From Papilionanthe hookeriana x Papilionanthe teres (Eukaryota > Streptophyta > Magnoliopsida > Asparagales > Orchidaceae), in the NCBI GenBank assembly GCA_022702705.1, contig CM040425.1, forward strand, positions 8,138,001 to 8,202,000: a DNA stretch of 64,000 bases, given 5' to 3'. The notes under the pieces are model-generated. The model saw only the letters and a list, made by a program, of their open reading frames with translations, was not told the DNA's origin and searched no databases. Positions 47,838 to 57,880 of this stretch are shown piece after piece. The stretch's first letter is position 1. Every line of letters starts with the position of its first letter. The position numbers and the translations under genes are program-made.

Positions 47838-49085
47838 ACTCGGTCCACGACATCCACATGCGATGCTCCTAGTAAGGAGAACACTACATATGAGCTTTGG
47901 AGGACCATCCTGACAAGAGATGAGCAGATTAGTAGTTTGGATAAGAAAATGGAGGAAATGACTGCTGCCATGACCACCATGGCTACACTCCATGGGCAAT
48001 CACAGTCAAGATCCACATTGTCTCCAGAGATTAACCAGCCCGAGATCATACACATCGTCGATGAAAGAAGAGAAGTCACTTCAGCCAATGAAGATGAGCC
48101 ACCAAGAAGAGATCTGACTCTGTACCCACCGAAGAAGGACATTAAACAGATGGTTGAACAGAAAGTTCAAGAGGCCTTGGCTCAGTCTAAAGGTAAGGCA
48201 TCAGTTTCAAAAATTAGACCCTACCCGGAGGAGTTATATGTCGTGCCTTACCCCAGGGCTTCGTGCTCCCGAGTTTCAAGTTGTTCGACGAGATAGGAAA
48301 TCTTTGCCAGCACATAGCACACTTTAGAGCTAGTTATTGTAACACAGGAGGAAGTGAAGCTCTGTTGTTCCATCAGTTTGTCAGCAGCCTGTCAGGAATA
48401 GCATTTGATTGGTATGCCAAGCTTCCAAATGGATCAATAAATACTTTTTCATAAATGAAAAACATATTCATGAAGAGATATGCCAATGCCCGACATCATG
48501 TTACCATAAGAGATCTCGTGGTGGAGCGGCAGAAGCCCGATGAGACTTTGGTCGACTACATTCTGAGATGGAGAAACTTAGGCATGAAATGTGAACCTCA
48601 ACTATAAGAATAGCACGCGATTGAGATACTACTCAAGAGTATACACGGTCTAGTATTCTTCATGCCTAAGGGTCTCACCATCAAGTCCTTTGAGAAGCTA
48701 ATCAGCAAAGCGAGCAGCTTACAAGAAGAAGTCAAGCACATGGAACCTATAGAAAAGACAGAGAGAATGAACCTGCTAAAGCATACGAGAAGAGATCTAC
48801 CGTAGTGGCAATGGTCTACAAAGGAAAGCAGCCAATGAGGATTCAGCCCGAGCAGTTGCCACAGCAGCACAGTCAGACGGCTCAGTATAGTGATTTCAGC
48901 CAAGCCAATCTCTCTGATTGATCCATATACTGGAAAAGGCGGATGAAGATCAGCTCAAGAAAATCATGGATCAGATCCAATCTACTCTAAAGAAAGCTGC
49001 TATCTGGAGTCTACGGCCAGCCCAATCTAAGATGAAGGCTTCCCCGAGGAGGCTACCATGAAAAGAATGGAGAAAGAAGCGGATC
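47838..49085 (+). pseudogene. gag: gag of element 3
   Basis: N-terminal coiled-coil-like region (DKKMEEMTAAMTTMATLHG), then a Q/E-rich linker (KQMVEQKVQEALAQSKGK). The Tat-type core follows: LFDEIGNLCQHIAHFRASY, LLFHQFVSSLSGIAFDWY, FMKRYANARHHVTIRDLV, ETLVDYILRWRNLGMKCE, ending TIKSFEKLISKASSL. Stops such as those in the QL-stop-E-stop-HAIE segment (48604-48615) fit C-to-T changes of CAA and CAG codons. A late frameshift follows 48730. Gag would build the particle in the cytoplasm. Confidence 0.7.
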
Positions 49086-49089
49086 GTGA

Positions 49090-49599
49090 ATGAAATTAAG
49101 GACGATAGCGCGAAGGGTAGTGGTTGCCTCTGTTAGATTGGTTGTTTCAAACTCGAGGGTAAAACCCCTAGAACCCCTGACTTCGTACCATCATCTTTAT
49201 GCCCCTCCAGGGTCTCATAATGATAATAGAAAAGATATTGGCTACGTTCTTCCTATTTCTAGTGATGATGTAACGAATCATAACCTCTCTAAATTTGATT
49301 TCAATTCCCAAAATGATCCTCAAATCATGATTGTTCCCAACAAAAATTTTGATGAAAACGAAAAAGATATCGACAACACCAACTACGACAACACCGGAAG
49401 CGAGGAGCCAGTCCTCGAATGCAAAGGAACTCCACTTGCCACCAATGTAGAATTTTCAGATATAGAAGAACTGGATACAATAATAGAAAATTCTCTGGGT
49501 CCAGAAAAAGAAGAAATAATAGAAGTACATTTAAGAAGTGGCAAGGTGCTACTGCTAAGGGCAGCTCCAATGGATAAAGGAGAACAGACGATTACTTAA
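49090..49599 (+). pseudogene. gag-protease spacer of element 3
   Basis: 170 open codons, unusually clean for this element. Acidic and Asn/Asp-rich (for example DENEKDIDNTNYDNTGSEEP), ending with EEIIEVHLRSGKVLL, a motif typical just before the protease in Tat/Athila polyproteins. No zinc knuckle seen. A further broken part (49600-49850) contains a YDALTLSKEMRKNLIKAL-like segment. Confidence 0.55.
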
Positions 49600-49851
49600 G
49601 TAGAAGTTTCTCCAACAATAGAAGAAGTTATGAAATTGAAGATTCCAATAAGGTGGATTACAATGTGCTAGCTCATCTCTGGAAGTTGCCAGCCAAACTA
49701 AGTATTTACGACGCTCTAACCCTGTCAAAGGAGATGAGAAAAAATTTGATCAAGGCTCTATTTGATCTGAATATTTACTTAGCACAGTTGGCCAACACAT
49801 CCTTAGATGGAGTTTGAACTTTGAAAAAACAGCTTGACATAACCTTCACCG

Positions 49852-50388
49852 ATGAAGATTTGCTACTCGGAACGTACCGATCAAAACCGTCTGCTCTACA
49901 TTTCTGTCATCATCGGCAATTTTGTACTTTTCAGAGTGTTAGTAGATCCTGGACTGTCGCTCAACATAATGAGTCTACGGACACTAACCTACTTGGACAC
50001 TGATGCTCGAGAACTTTCTATGGATAAAATGATGCTACGAGGATTCAACCAAAAAGAAGACAAAGCCCTCAGATCTATAACGCTACAAATGAAAGCTAGA
50101 AATCTAGTAACAACTGCAAAATTCCATGTCATTGATGTGGATACATCGCTCAATAACCTGCTTGGTCTGTTGTGGCTTCATGAGTACAATATGGTCCCGT
50201 CATCACTTCACCAATGCATCAAGTACTACAAGGACGAACAAGAACATTGCGTTAAGGGAGACTTGCAACCTTTCTCAATACATGAATTATGCATTCACAA
50301 AGACGTCGCTTATTATACTCCCCCGAAGAAAACAATACTTTCAACAGAAATTGTGACAAGTAAAGTTGAAGATCTAGAAAAACTATGA
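49852..50388 (+). pseudogene. pol: Protease of element 3
   Basis: Aspartic protease: FRVLVDPGLSLNIMSLRTL carries the active-site Asp in a VDPGxSLN form usual for this lineage (xDPGSSxN). It is followed by MLRGFNQKED, FHVIDVDTSLNNLLGLLWL (the hydrophobic flap/C-terminal part) and a long tail. Open for 178 codons. The Gly-x-Ser context is slightly altered (Leu after Gly). It would process Gag-Pol. Confidence 0.7.
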
Positions 50389-50526
50389 AAATGGGGCTAT
50401 ACACCACCGCTTCAACAATCTCCCACCACTCCTTCACAACGATTTGGTGGAGTTTCTTTTAGCCCATGCATCTGAGGTCGAAGCCAGGGACGTGGTTGAG
50501 GAAAAACTCACTAGATTGTCGAACAA

Positions 50527-51033
50527 ATGAAGCCGACGATCAGTATTAATGTAGAAGGAAGCTCCAAAGAAGATAAAGGAACAATGATGATAAGTCAGAA
50601 GAATCCTAAGTTCGAGATTTCTACGGATGACATAGAAAGAGATGAATATGAATCAATGTATGATAAGATTATTCATTATGTTCAAACCATGACCCTAACT
50701 CCGATCCATCCTCAAAAAATTGAGAGTATGGAAGTCAAGGATGTCCATAATGATGGTTTTAAACCGATCAAGTTTTATAAAGCTTCTACTTCTACTTTTG
50801 AACCTTATGTAACTCTTGAAGAAAATAACTCTAATGTATTAATGGAATTACCTTTTGGTTACTTTTTGCCATGTGTACAGAAGTTAATCCAACAAGGATA
50901 TGTGTCAAAGAAAATGCTTAAAGATAAGTTACAATCATTCGAAAAATTATGGAATACAAAAGGAAAGAAACTTAACTCGAAAGAAGTTCTTGGGTTTGGT
51001 ACGATCAGACCTATAGATGACTCAAGATTTTGA
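50527..51033 (+). CDS. Protease-RT linker of element 3
   Basis: 168 open codons between protease and RT. Central segment VLMELPFGYFLPCVQKLIQQGY and a basic C-terminal part (KLNSKEVLGFGTIRP). Ogre elements are known to carry a long linker and a small intron near this position. I see no obvious intron here. No enzymatic motif. It is one of the cleanest frames in the element. Confidence 0.5.
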   Translation: MKPTISINVEGSSKEDKGTMMISQKNPKFEISTDDIERDEYESMYDKIIHYVQTMTLTPIHPQKIESMEVKDVHNDGFKPIKFYKASTSTFEPYVTLEENNSNVLMELPFGYFLPCVQKLIQQGYVSKKMLKDKLQSFEKLWNTKGKKLNSKEVLGFGTIRPIDDSRF

Positions 51034-52010
51034 ATGGTTGTTACTAGTCAGCTAGAAGAAGATTGCCTGGACATCCAAGATAAATATGAAGATCAACCAA
51101 TAGAAGAGGCTCTGCCAAAGTTCAATGAAGAAATCAAATCAATTATGGATAAATTAAAAGAAATCAATCTCAGGACTGAGGAGCAGCCCCGACCTACTTT
51201 CATAATTTCATTGCTTAATGAAGAACTGGTTACAGACTTGGTCAAGTTACTGTCAGAATTCAAAGATTGCTTCGTTTAGATCTATAACAAAATGCCTGGA
51301 ATATCCCCGGAGGTCACGGTTCACTGTCTAGGAGTTGATCAAAGTACAACGCCAATAAAGCAAGTTCCTAGGATAATGCACCTCGAAATTGAATAACAAG
51401 TTACGGAAGAAATAAAGAAATTAATAGATGCTAACTTTGTCCGAGAAGAATAATATTCAACATGGTTAGCCAACATCATTCCAGTAAAGATGAAAAATGG
51501 ACAAATCCGAGTATGTGTAGACTTCAGGGATTTAAATAAAGCATGTCCGTAAGATGAATTCCCTTTACTAATACCAGAATTAATGGTGGACATTACGTTG
51601 TTACATGAAACTTTTTCCTTCATGGATGGATCATTAGGTTACAATCAAATCAAGATGGCTCCAGAGGATGCAACGCTTACAACATTCAGAAATTCAATCG
51701 GGATTTACTGTTACATTGTGATGCCATTCAGTTTAAAGAACGCCAGAGCTACTTACCAAAGAGCATTGACAAAAATCTTTAATGACCTCATTCGCAACCA
51801 AGTGGAATGCTACGTGGACGATTTCGTCATTAAGAGCAAAGTAAAGAAAACCACCTAAATGATTTGAGTTCATACTTGAATGATTACGGCAATACAATCT
51901 AAAGATGAATCCCTTAAAGTGCGCTTTTGGCGTTACCTCCGAGAAATTTCTAGGATTCATTCTTCATCAAAATCGATCCGGAAAAGATTAAAGCTAACTT
52001 AGAAATGCCT
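51034..52010 (+). pseudogene. pol: Reverse transcriptase of element 3
   Basis: Tat-type RT: pre-RT EEQPRPTFIISLLNEELV, LANIIPVKMKNGQIRVCVDFRD with the first catalytic Asp, FSFMDGSLGYNQIKMAPED, VMPFSLKNARATYQRAL, and the catalytic YVDD (51811-51822). The thumb follows out of frame, with an LKCAFGV-type motif near 51920. Stops at about 51396, 51451 and 51550, and a frameshift after 51858. It would copy the element RNA from the tRNA primer. Confidence 0.8.
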
Positions 52011-52580
52011 CCTCCTAAAGCCCTGAAATAACTATGTTCTTTTAAAGGAAAATTGGTATATCTAAGACATTTCATATCTAATATGTCAGGACGGTGTCTA
52101 CTCTTTTTGAATTTACTTCAAAAGGATGCCAAATTCATTTAGGGAGAACCGTGTCAATGAGCTTTCAAAGATATTAAATGATATCTAACGATGCCTCCTA
52201 TTTTAACACCCCCTATCCCGGGTAGACCATTGATACTTTATACCACAGCTTTAGATGAGTCTCTCAGTGCACTACTTACCTAAGTCAATGATGAGGGTAA
52301 AGAAAATGCACTCTACTACCTGAGTCGACATCTAATACCAGCAAAAGTAAAGTATCCTCCTATTGAGAAACATTGTCTAGCTTTAGTTTTTGCCACTCAA
52401 AAGCTTAGACACTACATGTTATCTCATAAGGTCAACATAATTTTGAAAGTTAATCTGTTGCAATATTTGATGACCCGACCAACACTTTCCGGATGCTTAG
52501 CAAGATGGTTGATGATACTATTACAATTTGACATAACTTTTGTGCCCCTTCGCTCTATCAAAGGGTAGATTCTTACAAAT
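52011..52580 (+). pseudogene. pol: RNase H (native) of element 3
   Basis: After the RT connection (KGKLVYLRHFISNMSGR) comes LYTTALDESLSALL, then NALYYLSRHLIPAKVKYPPIEKHCLALVFATQKLRHYM. This is the usual Ty3/gypsy RNase H layout. Stops near 52138, 52281 and 52567. It degrades the RNA strand during reverse transcription. Confidence 0.7.
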
Positions 52581-52589
52581 TTTCTTGCA

Positions 52590-53200
52590 GTGCACCCATT
52601 GCCAGCTGGGTCCCCGCTCAATGACGAACTACCAAATGAACAGATACTACAAATAGAGCAGCCTAGTGCTAGACATTGGGAAATGTGCTTTGGCAGAGCG
52701 TCATCAGCTCGAAGAGACAAAAGACAACAGACAGTGATACCCGACAAAGCAGGAATCAGTTTGGTCTTCATAACTCCAGATCAGGCGATGCTGAGATATT
52801 TCTACCACTTGACAGGGTCGTGTACCAATAATAAAGCAGAATATGAAGCTCTAATCATCGGTTTGGAATTAGCAATAGTAATGTAAATAATAGACATTGC
52901 CATTTATGGTGACTCATAACTCGTCATTCAGCAAGTGGCAAGACAGGATAAAATTCTGAAACCACGATTAGAAGAATACCATTGGTACAGAATGAAATTA
53001 CTCGAGCAAATTTTGAGTGTGATTTTCTATAGGATTCCTCAAGCAGACAACGACCACGCAGACGCTTTAGCTAAACTTACTAAAGAACTGTCTTGTCCAC
53101 CCGAAGATTTTATAGATATTACGGTACAAGGACGTCAGGTTTTGTCACAAATCGATCTCGATAGCTTACATAAGCTTTGAAGAGAAGAGATAGCAGCTAT
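52590..53200 (+). pseudogene. Second, archaeal-type RNase H of element 3
   Basis: AGISLVFITPDQAMLRY, then TNNKAEYEALIIGLELAI (catalytic Glu), YGDS (catalytic Asp), and IPQADNDHADALAKLT (final Asp region). This additional RNase H between the native one and integrase is known from Tat-lineage elements and supports the Tat/Ogre assignment. A stop after IVM (52884-52886) and another at GDS (52917-52919, where the stop replaces an expected Gln) break it. Confidence 0.75.
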
Positions 53201-53221
53201 AGTGTCAGATGATATAGAAGA

Positions 53222-54468
53222 TTGACATCAGCCATTGATAGAGTATTTGCAATAGGAAGGTTACCAGAAGACAAGTCAGTAGCGCATCAAATTCAGAAGA
53301 GAGCTCCCTCATATGCCTTAATTGACAGTATTCTGTATAGAAGATCCTTTGATCAGAAGTGGCTCGGATGCCTCAGCAAAGCAGAAGCACAGAAAATTGT
53401 CAAAAAAGTACATGACAGATTGTGTGGAGCTCACCATTCAGGACCAAATATGAAGAAAAAAATCAGAAGACTCAGATACTACTGGCCAGCAATGATGACA
53501 GACTGCATGGACATAGCAAAGAAATGTCATCAATGCCAAGTGCACGGAGTGGTCTTGCACCAACCTAAAAAATTCTACACCCCACGATTGCCTCATGGCC
53601 ATTCGAGTGTTGGGGCACTAATATAGTGGATCTGATAGACCCTCCGTCTTTGAAAGGACACAGATTAATACTTGCAGCTACAAACTAATTCTCTAAGTGG
53701 GCAGAGGTTGTTCCACTATGGAAAGTTACAGCACAGCAAGTTCTATAGTTCTTCAAAAATAAGGTTGTCTACCGTTTTGATATACTGTGAAGGATCATCT
53801 CTGACAATGGGTCCGCCTTGAAGAGCACAAAAATCAACAACTTTATCAGAAGACATGGGATAGATTAGAGATACTCGACAATCTACTAACCCAAAGCAAA
53901 TGGCTTGACAGAAGCCTTAAATAGGATGCTAGTTCCTAAAGAAGACACTCGAAGACAACAAAAGAGGATGGCATGAGAAATTGCTAGAAGCTTTGTGGGC
54001 CTACAGGACAACAGTCAGAACATCGACATAGTCTACCCCTTATGCCCTTGTGTACGGGTCTGAGGTAGTCCTTCCGCTAGAAGTTCAGATACCGTCGCTC
54101 CGGATTGCCATCGCCAATCAAATTATAACAGAAGAGAATGCTAAACTTCGACTGGCAGAATTAGAAATTCTCAAAAGGAAAAGATTGCTTGCACAGCAGA
54201 ATTTGGAGCTCTACCAAGTAAGGATGATTCAAGCCCATGATAAGTTGGTCCGCCCGAGGTTGTTCAAAATTAATGACCTCATGCTCGTTCTTAGAAGGCC
54301 TATTCTTGTACATCGCAAGATAAGTGGAAATTTTGAACCGACCTGGGAAGAACCATTCGTAGTGGAAAAAGTATACTCTGGAGGGGAGTACAGCTGGTAG
54401 ACTCTCAAGGGGATAGACCCATGTTGCCAATAAATGGACAATATCTCAAGAAGTACTATGCAGCATGA
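53222..54468 (+). pseudogene. pol: Integrase of element 3
   Basis: N-terminal zinc region: VHDRLCGAHHSG...CMDIAKKCHQCQ (HHCC). Core: GTNIVDLIDPPSLKGH, FSKWAEVVP, IISDNGSA (second Asp) and ANGLTEALN (catalytic Glu). The expected first catalytic Asp (GxD) is Asn (codon 53620-53622). C-terminal part (54050-54400): VYGSEVVLPLEVQIPSLR, LYQVRMIQAHDKLVRPR, FEPTWEEPFVVEKVYSGG. It ends in another frame with PMLPINGQYLKKYYAA and TGA at 54466-54468. Several stops and frameshifts. Inactive. Confidence 0.8.
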
Positions 54469-54502
54469 TTAATCTGAACAAAGATTTTCATTCTGATGTA
54501 AA

Positions 54503-54753
54503 GTAAGGCCAGCGTCTGTGAATGGGTCCATATCTTGTAATAAAATAAAGTTAAATAGAATAAAGTAAATTTTCTCACAAAAATAAAATATGCCTGTTAA
54601 TTCCTAAATTTAAATTTTATAAAACTATGCTAAATAAGATATATCATTAAAATAATTATAAAACTTATTAATAATAAAATATAGTAAGTTTTTCCTTATT
54701 TTTGTTCGTGCACAACACCAGTCACTAACATTTCCCCCTATTTACCTGTGCAG
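54503..54753 (+). other. Intron-like AT-rich segment with strong 3' splice site before the 3' ORF
   Basis: Starts AAA|GTAAGG (GT 54503-54504), is very AT-rich, and ends with CTAAC (54725-54729), a pyrimidine-rich stretch and TTTACCTGTGCAG (AG 54752-54753). It lies between the end of pol and the AlkB-like ORF. Either it is itself an intron, or its acceptor pairs with the LTR donor to make a subgenomic mRNA. No ATG occurs between 54753 and 54843. Confidence 0.5.
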
Positions 54754-54842
54754 CAAGTGTCAAGTTGTGAGTTGGTGTTTGTTTCCAAATACGGCTTGGA
54801 CCTCTTGTCTTGAAAAGAAAGACACAAAAGAAGACTACAGAC

Positions 54843-56213
54843 ATGAATTCAATGAAAAAGTTTGGTTGTAAAGAGACTGGACATACATCAGGATATAGTG
54901 GTACTGGAGGGTTCGTTGACTCACACCTCCTCGCCACGAGACACAGTTAGGTCCCGTCTATGATCACTACTCCAGAGGCTGATCTTATTGTTGCTTCAGT
55001 TGAAAGAGTTCCAGATGCGCCGTTGGCATGCATTAAAAGAAGAAATGCAAATCGCTGTAAGCGTCACTTCTTAGATAAGATGGAGAAGAGAAAAGCTAGG
55101 GAGCTAGCCACCAGGCTATCACCCGTTCCAAAAGACTGAAATGAAATAAACTTGTGACAGCACAAAACACACCAATACTGAGCCAGAAACTACAGAGCAT
55201 CCCACACCGACATTGGATCTGATGGAAGAAATCTTCACTGTGTGTCCGACTTGCAACTCGAGTTTACCCAAACTACCTTCAGTGACAGGAGCATTTTCAT
55301 GGTATCCAGAATGCCGCATTTTCCAGCTAAAGGAGTATGACAAATTTGAGGCATATGCAGTTGCTTTAATGCTACTCAAGAGCAGGGAGTATCCTGATGT
55401 AGAGTCATACGTACCACAGTTCGTCCTACCGCCTCTGCCACCACGAGGAGTTCCAGACTACATGATAGTGAAAATTAAAAGAATCCAAAAGAAGGAATTT
55501 CAACACTATGAAGAAATATAAGAGAAATTTGTCAATATCCTGGAAGGGCTTGACTTATACACCAATTTTTCTCGAAGAAGGATGAAGAAGGAATTCTGTA
55601 TTACATCGAGGCTCTTCAGACTTTGGGCAGAGCGGGTCACTTAAAGCCAAGAACATACAAAGAGCCATCAAAATGGAAAAGAGGAAAGGGCAGAGTCACC
55701 ATTCAATGTGGCTGCTGCTATAACTTCGCTAAAGATTAACAAGGCAATCCCCCAAGGATCCTATAGCATGATGAGGTGGATCCGATGCCACCGCAAATAA
55801 AAAAGATGATAAAGAGGATGGTCGAGTGGCACGTGTTGCCCGCAGACTGTGTTCCTAACAGCTACATCATAAATATTTATGAGGACAGGGACCGTATCCC
55901 ACCTCATATCGACCACCATGACTTTGAGAAGCCCTTTTGCACGGTCTCCTTTATAAGTGAAAGTAATATTTTTTTTGGATGAGAAATTTAGATTGTCGAG
56001 CCGAGAGAATTCTGAGGTTCTATTAAAATCCCCCTACCAGTCGAATCAGTACTGGTATTAAAAGGAAATGGAGCTGATATAGCAAAACACTGCATCCCAG
56101 GAGTTATAAGAAAAAGGATGTCAGTCACCTTCAGAAGAATGGATGAAGATAAAGCGTTGTTTAACTACGAGTCGGATCCAGAATTGGAGAACCTTCATCC
56201 TTTGCCACTGTGA
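54843..56213 (+). pseudogene. AlkB-type 2-oxoglutarate dioxygenase (ALKBH9/10-like), captured 3' ORF of element 3
   Basis: About 456 codons from ATG 54843 to TGA 56211-56213, in one frame except for a shifted middle part (about 55130-55560). N-terminal third is not recognised (basic KRHFLDKMEKRKARELATR; then CPTC...PEC, possibly part of a zinc site). The dioxygenase domain (about 55520-56150) contains NILEGLDLYT, LKPRTYKEPSKWKRGKG, a lid-like QCGCCYNFAKD, EVDPMPP, VPNSYIINIYED and PHIDHHDF (His codon 55905, Asp 55911). It continues with FCTVSFISESNIFFG, GSIKIPLPVESVLVLKGNGA, AKHC (distal His 56088-56090) and RMSVTFR (Rx5R, 56115-56135). Such plant proteins oxidatively remove N6-methyl groups from adenosine in RNA. 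Five in-frame stops (55737, 55764, 55980, 55989, 56013) and two frameshifts inactivate it. Confidence 0.8.
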
Positions 56214-56719
56214 TGACAGTACTTCTGAGTGTTCCCGAGGGGACTTTTGTTCTGGAGCATAACCTTTGGCAGGTTGGCTCGCCCCGCAGTAGCCTCAGTC
56301 GGCAAAAATTTACTACCCCTCACAACGGGTCATGTCAGTTGTTCTCACCACTTTTGCAATGACCAGATGATACGAAATGTCAGTTATGTTCAGTTTTTTA
56401 CACATGATCGACTATTGGATGCTTGTCAGCATATCATTAGTTGTACTACTTTCAGTAAAATTAATGAAGATTTCTATTTTTCAGAAATGTTTTTTTTTTT
56501 TCAGCGTGATGGTCGAAAGTCGAAGAACCATGTGTTGGTTCCAAATAAAAGGACAAAAGAATGATGCATAAGAAAAGGATAAAATGACAACAAAATGAAA
56601 TTAAAATTAAAATGAACTCAAAATTTAAATCAAATGAGATAAAATGAAGCAAAATTGAATAAAACAAAATAAATTGAAAGAAAATGATGAATTGAAAACA
56701 AACAAATGATAATACTCTC
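56214..56719 (+). other. 3' untranslated part of element 3
   Basis: About 500 bp between the AlkB-like stop and the 3' LTR. The first half is mixed, with an apparent open stretch 56229-56564 of no recognisable protein. The second half (56580-56700) is A-rich with AAAATGAA-type units. No clear polypurine tract adjoins the LTR. Confidence 0.45.
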
Positions 56720-57880
56720 TGTTGACCTCACTTTTGGTTGAGGTCTAGTTTCTTCTTAGATATCCTAGGGTCTAGCCATAGGACTCTCTTAGTGACTTTT
56801 CTTAGAATACTAGCCATGGAACCCTGCCACATAGAAATTCCACATCTTGCTTTCTCACTTGGAGCTTTCACATGTTAAAGCCTAACCTCTAATGTTCAGA
56901 GGAAAGAAACTAATCATAAGGAAGGCTAAGTGAAATCCCTTATAGGTGGTCAGGCCTTAGGGTGGGGTTGACCCTGGGAGGTCCGGGACTCATGTTCTGC
57001 ACTCACACACTACACACTTACAACTCTGAACCAAACACATCCCATTTTGATCCCTTAACTCTTTGGAAACTCACGTGGATAGTCCCACCAACCCTAAGCC
57101 TATTGCTAAGGTGACCAAGACTAACACATAGAGGACCAAAGAGAGTCACTTTTGATCTGTAAGTCAAACAGCTTGACATCCCAAATTGTATTCTGAAATC
57201 CTACCAAATTCTCCAATTTTGACCCTTAGCCCTTAAACCCCGCCAAATGACCCAAATACAGTCAAACTTCTCCACAAAATTCCCAAAATCTCCCTAAATT
57301 GTCGAAATTCCTAAAAATCATTCTGAAATACCTCCCACCACTCAAATTGACCAAAATTACTCAAATTTATCCAAAATTGCCCCAAATTGGCCCAAATTAC
57401 CAAATTGCCCCTAAAAAGGGCCCCAAAACCCAAAACATTCCAGAATCACCCAAGCTCTCCAAAAAAATCATTCCATAGTGTTTCCCTCATTGCACTAAGA
57501 AGTTTGACTATAAACATGTCATACTTCCGAGCAACCGGTGGGTCCCTCGCAACCAAAGAAGCTGATATTTGAAAGACATTCTAGGGTTCGTAAAATCGTC
57601 TGCATTAGTTAGAAATGCCCCCGGACACTCTCGTTTGACTCCAAATTTTATTTTGTACTTCCTTGAGCCTTTAATTTAGCTTTTTGACCACTTACCCTGA
57701 AAACTCCTAAAATTATCAAAATACCCCTGCTTAGCCAAAAATTCAAAAAATTCCAAAAATTCTCATAAATTCCCAAAACCTCCGAAAAATTTTTAATTTC
57801 ATTTTCTTTAACTACATAGTAACCCATTTTTTTCAATTTAACCAGATTTCATAAAAGCCCCAAATTTGACATTTTTGACT
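56720..57880 (+). repeat. 3' LTR of element 3, partial (copy 4)
   Basis: Starts TGTTGACCTCACTTTTGGTT like copy 3 and follows it through the C/A-rich part to about 57870. A block of about 170 bp (57485-57655) has no counterpart in copy 3. The match stops near 57880, so TATA, R and U5 are missing. Confidence 0.7.

Larger units (their letters stand above)
29218..57880 (+). mobile_element. Ogre-type element 3 (main coding element) with nested insertion
   Basis: 5' LTR 29218-45858 (interrupted by element C), PBS, ORF1, gag, protease, RT, RNase H, a second RNase H, integrase, an AlkB-like 3' ORF, and a 3' LTR start at 56720. LTR starts 29218 and 56720 are alike over their first 150 bp (TGTTGACCTCACTTTTGGTT), supporting one element. 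It landed in gag of element 2 (CAAGG 29213-29217 is the candidate duplication). Without element C it spans about 18.7 kb in the window. The 3' LTR is incomplete. Confidence 0.75.

Noticed and set aside
55213..55521. A free-standing gene starting at 55213
   Set aside because: The start is TTG, and the frame continues upstream and downstream through frameshifts into the AlkB-like ORF, so it is the middle of that ORF.
54843..56213. AlkB-like domain as a plant RNA virus insertion
   Set aside because: No viral replicase or coat motifs flank it. The HHDF and CGCCYNFA contexts resemble plant ALKBH9/10 more than flexivirus AlkB as I recall them. A tree would settle it.
56229..56571. 111-codon ORF after the AlkB-like gene
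   Set aside because: Low-complexity C-terminus with an F run from a T tract. No family recognised and it overlaps another frame.
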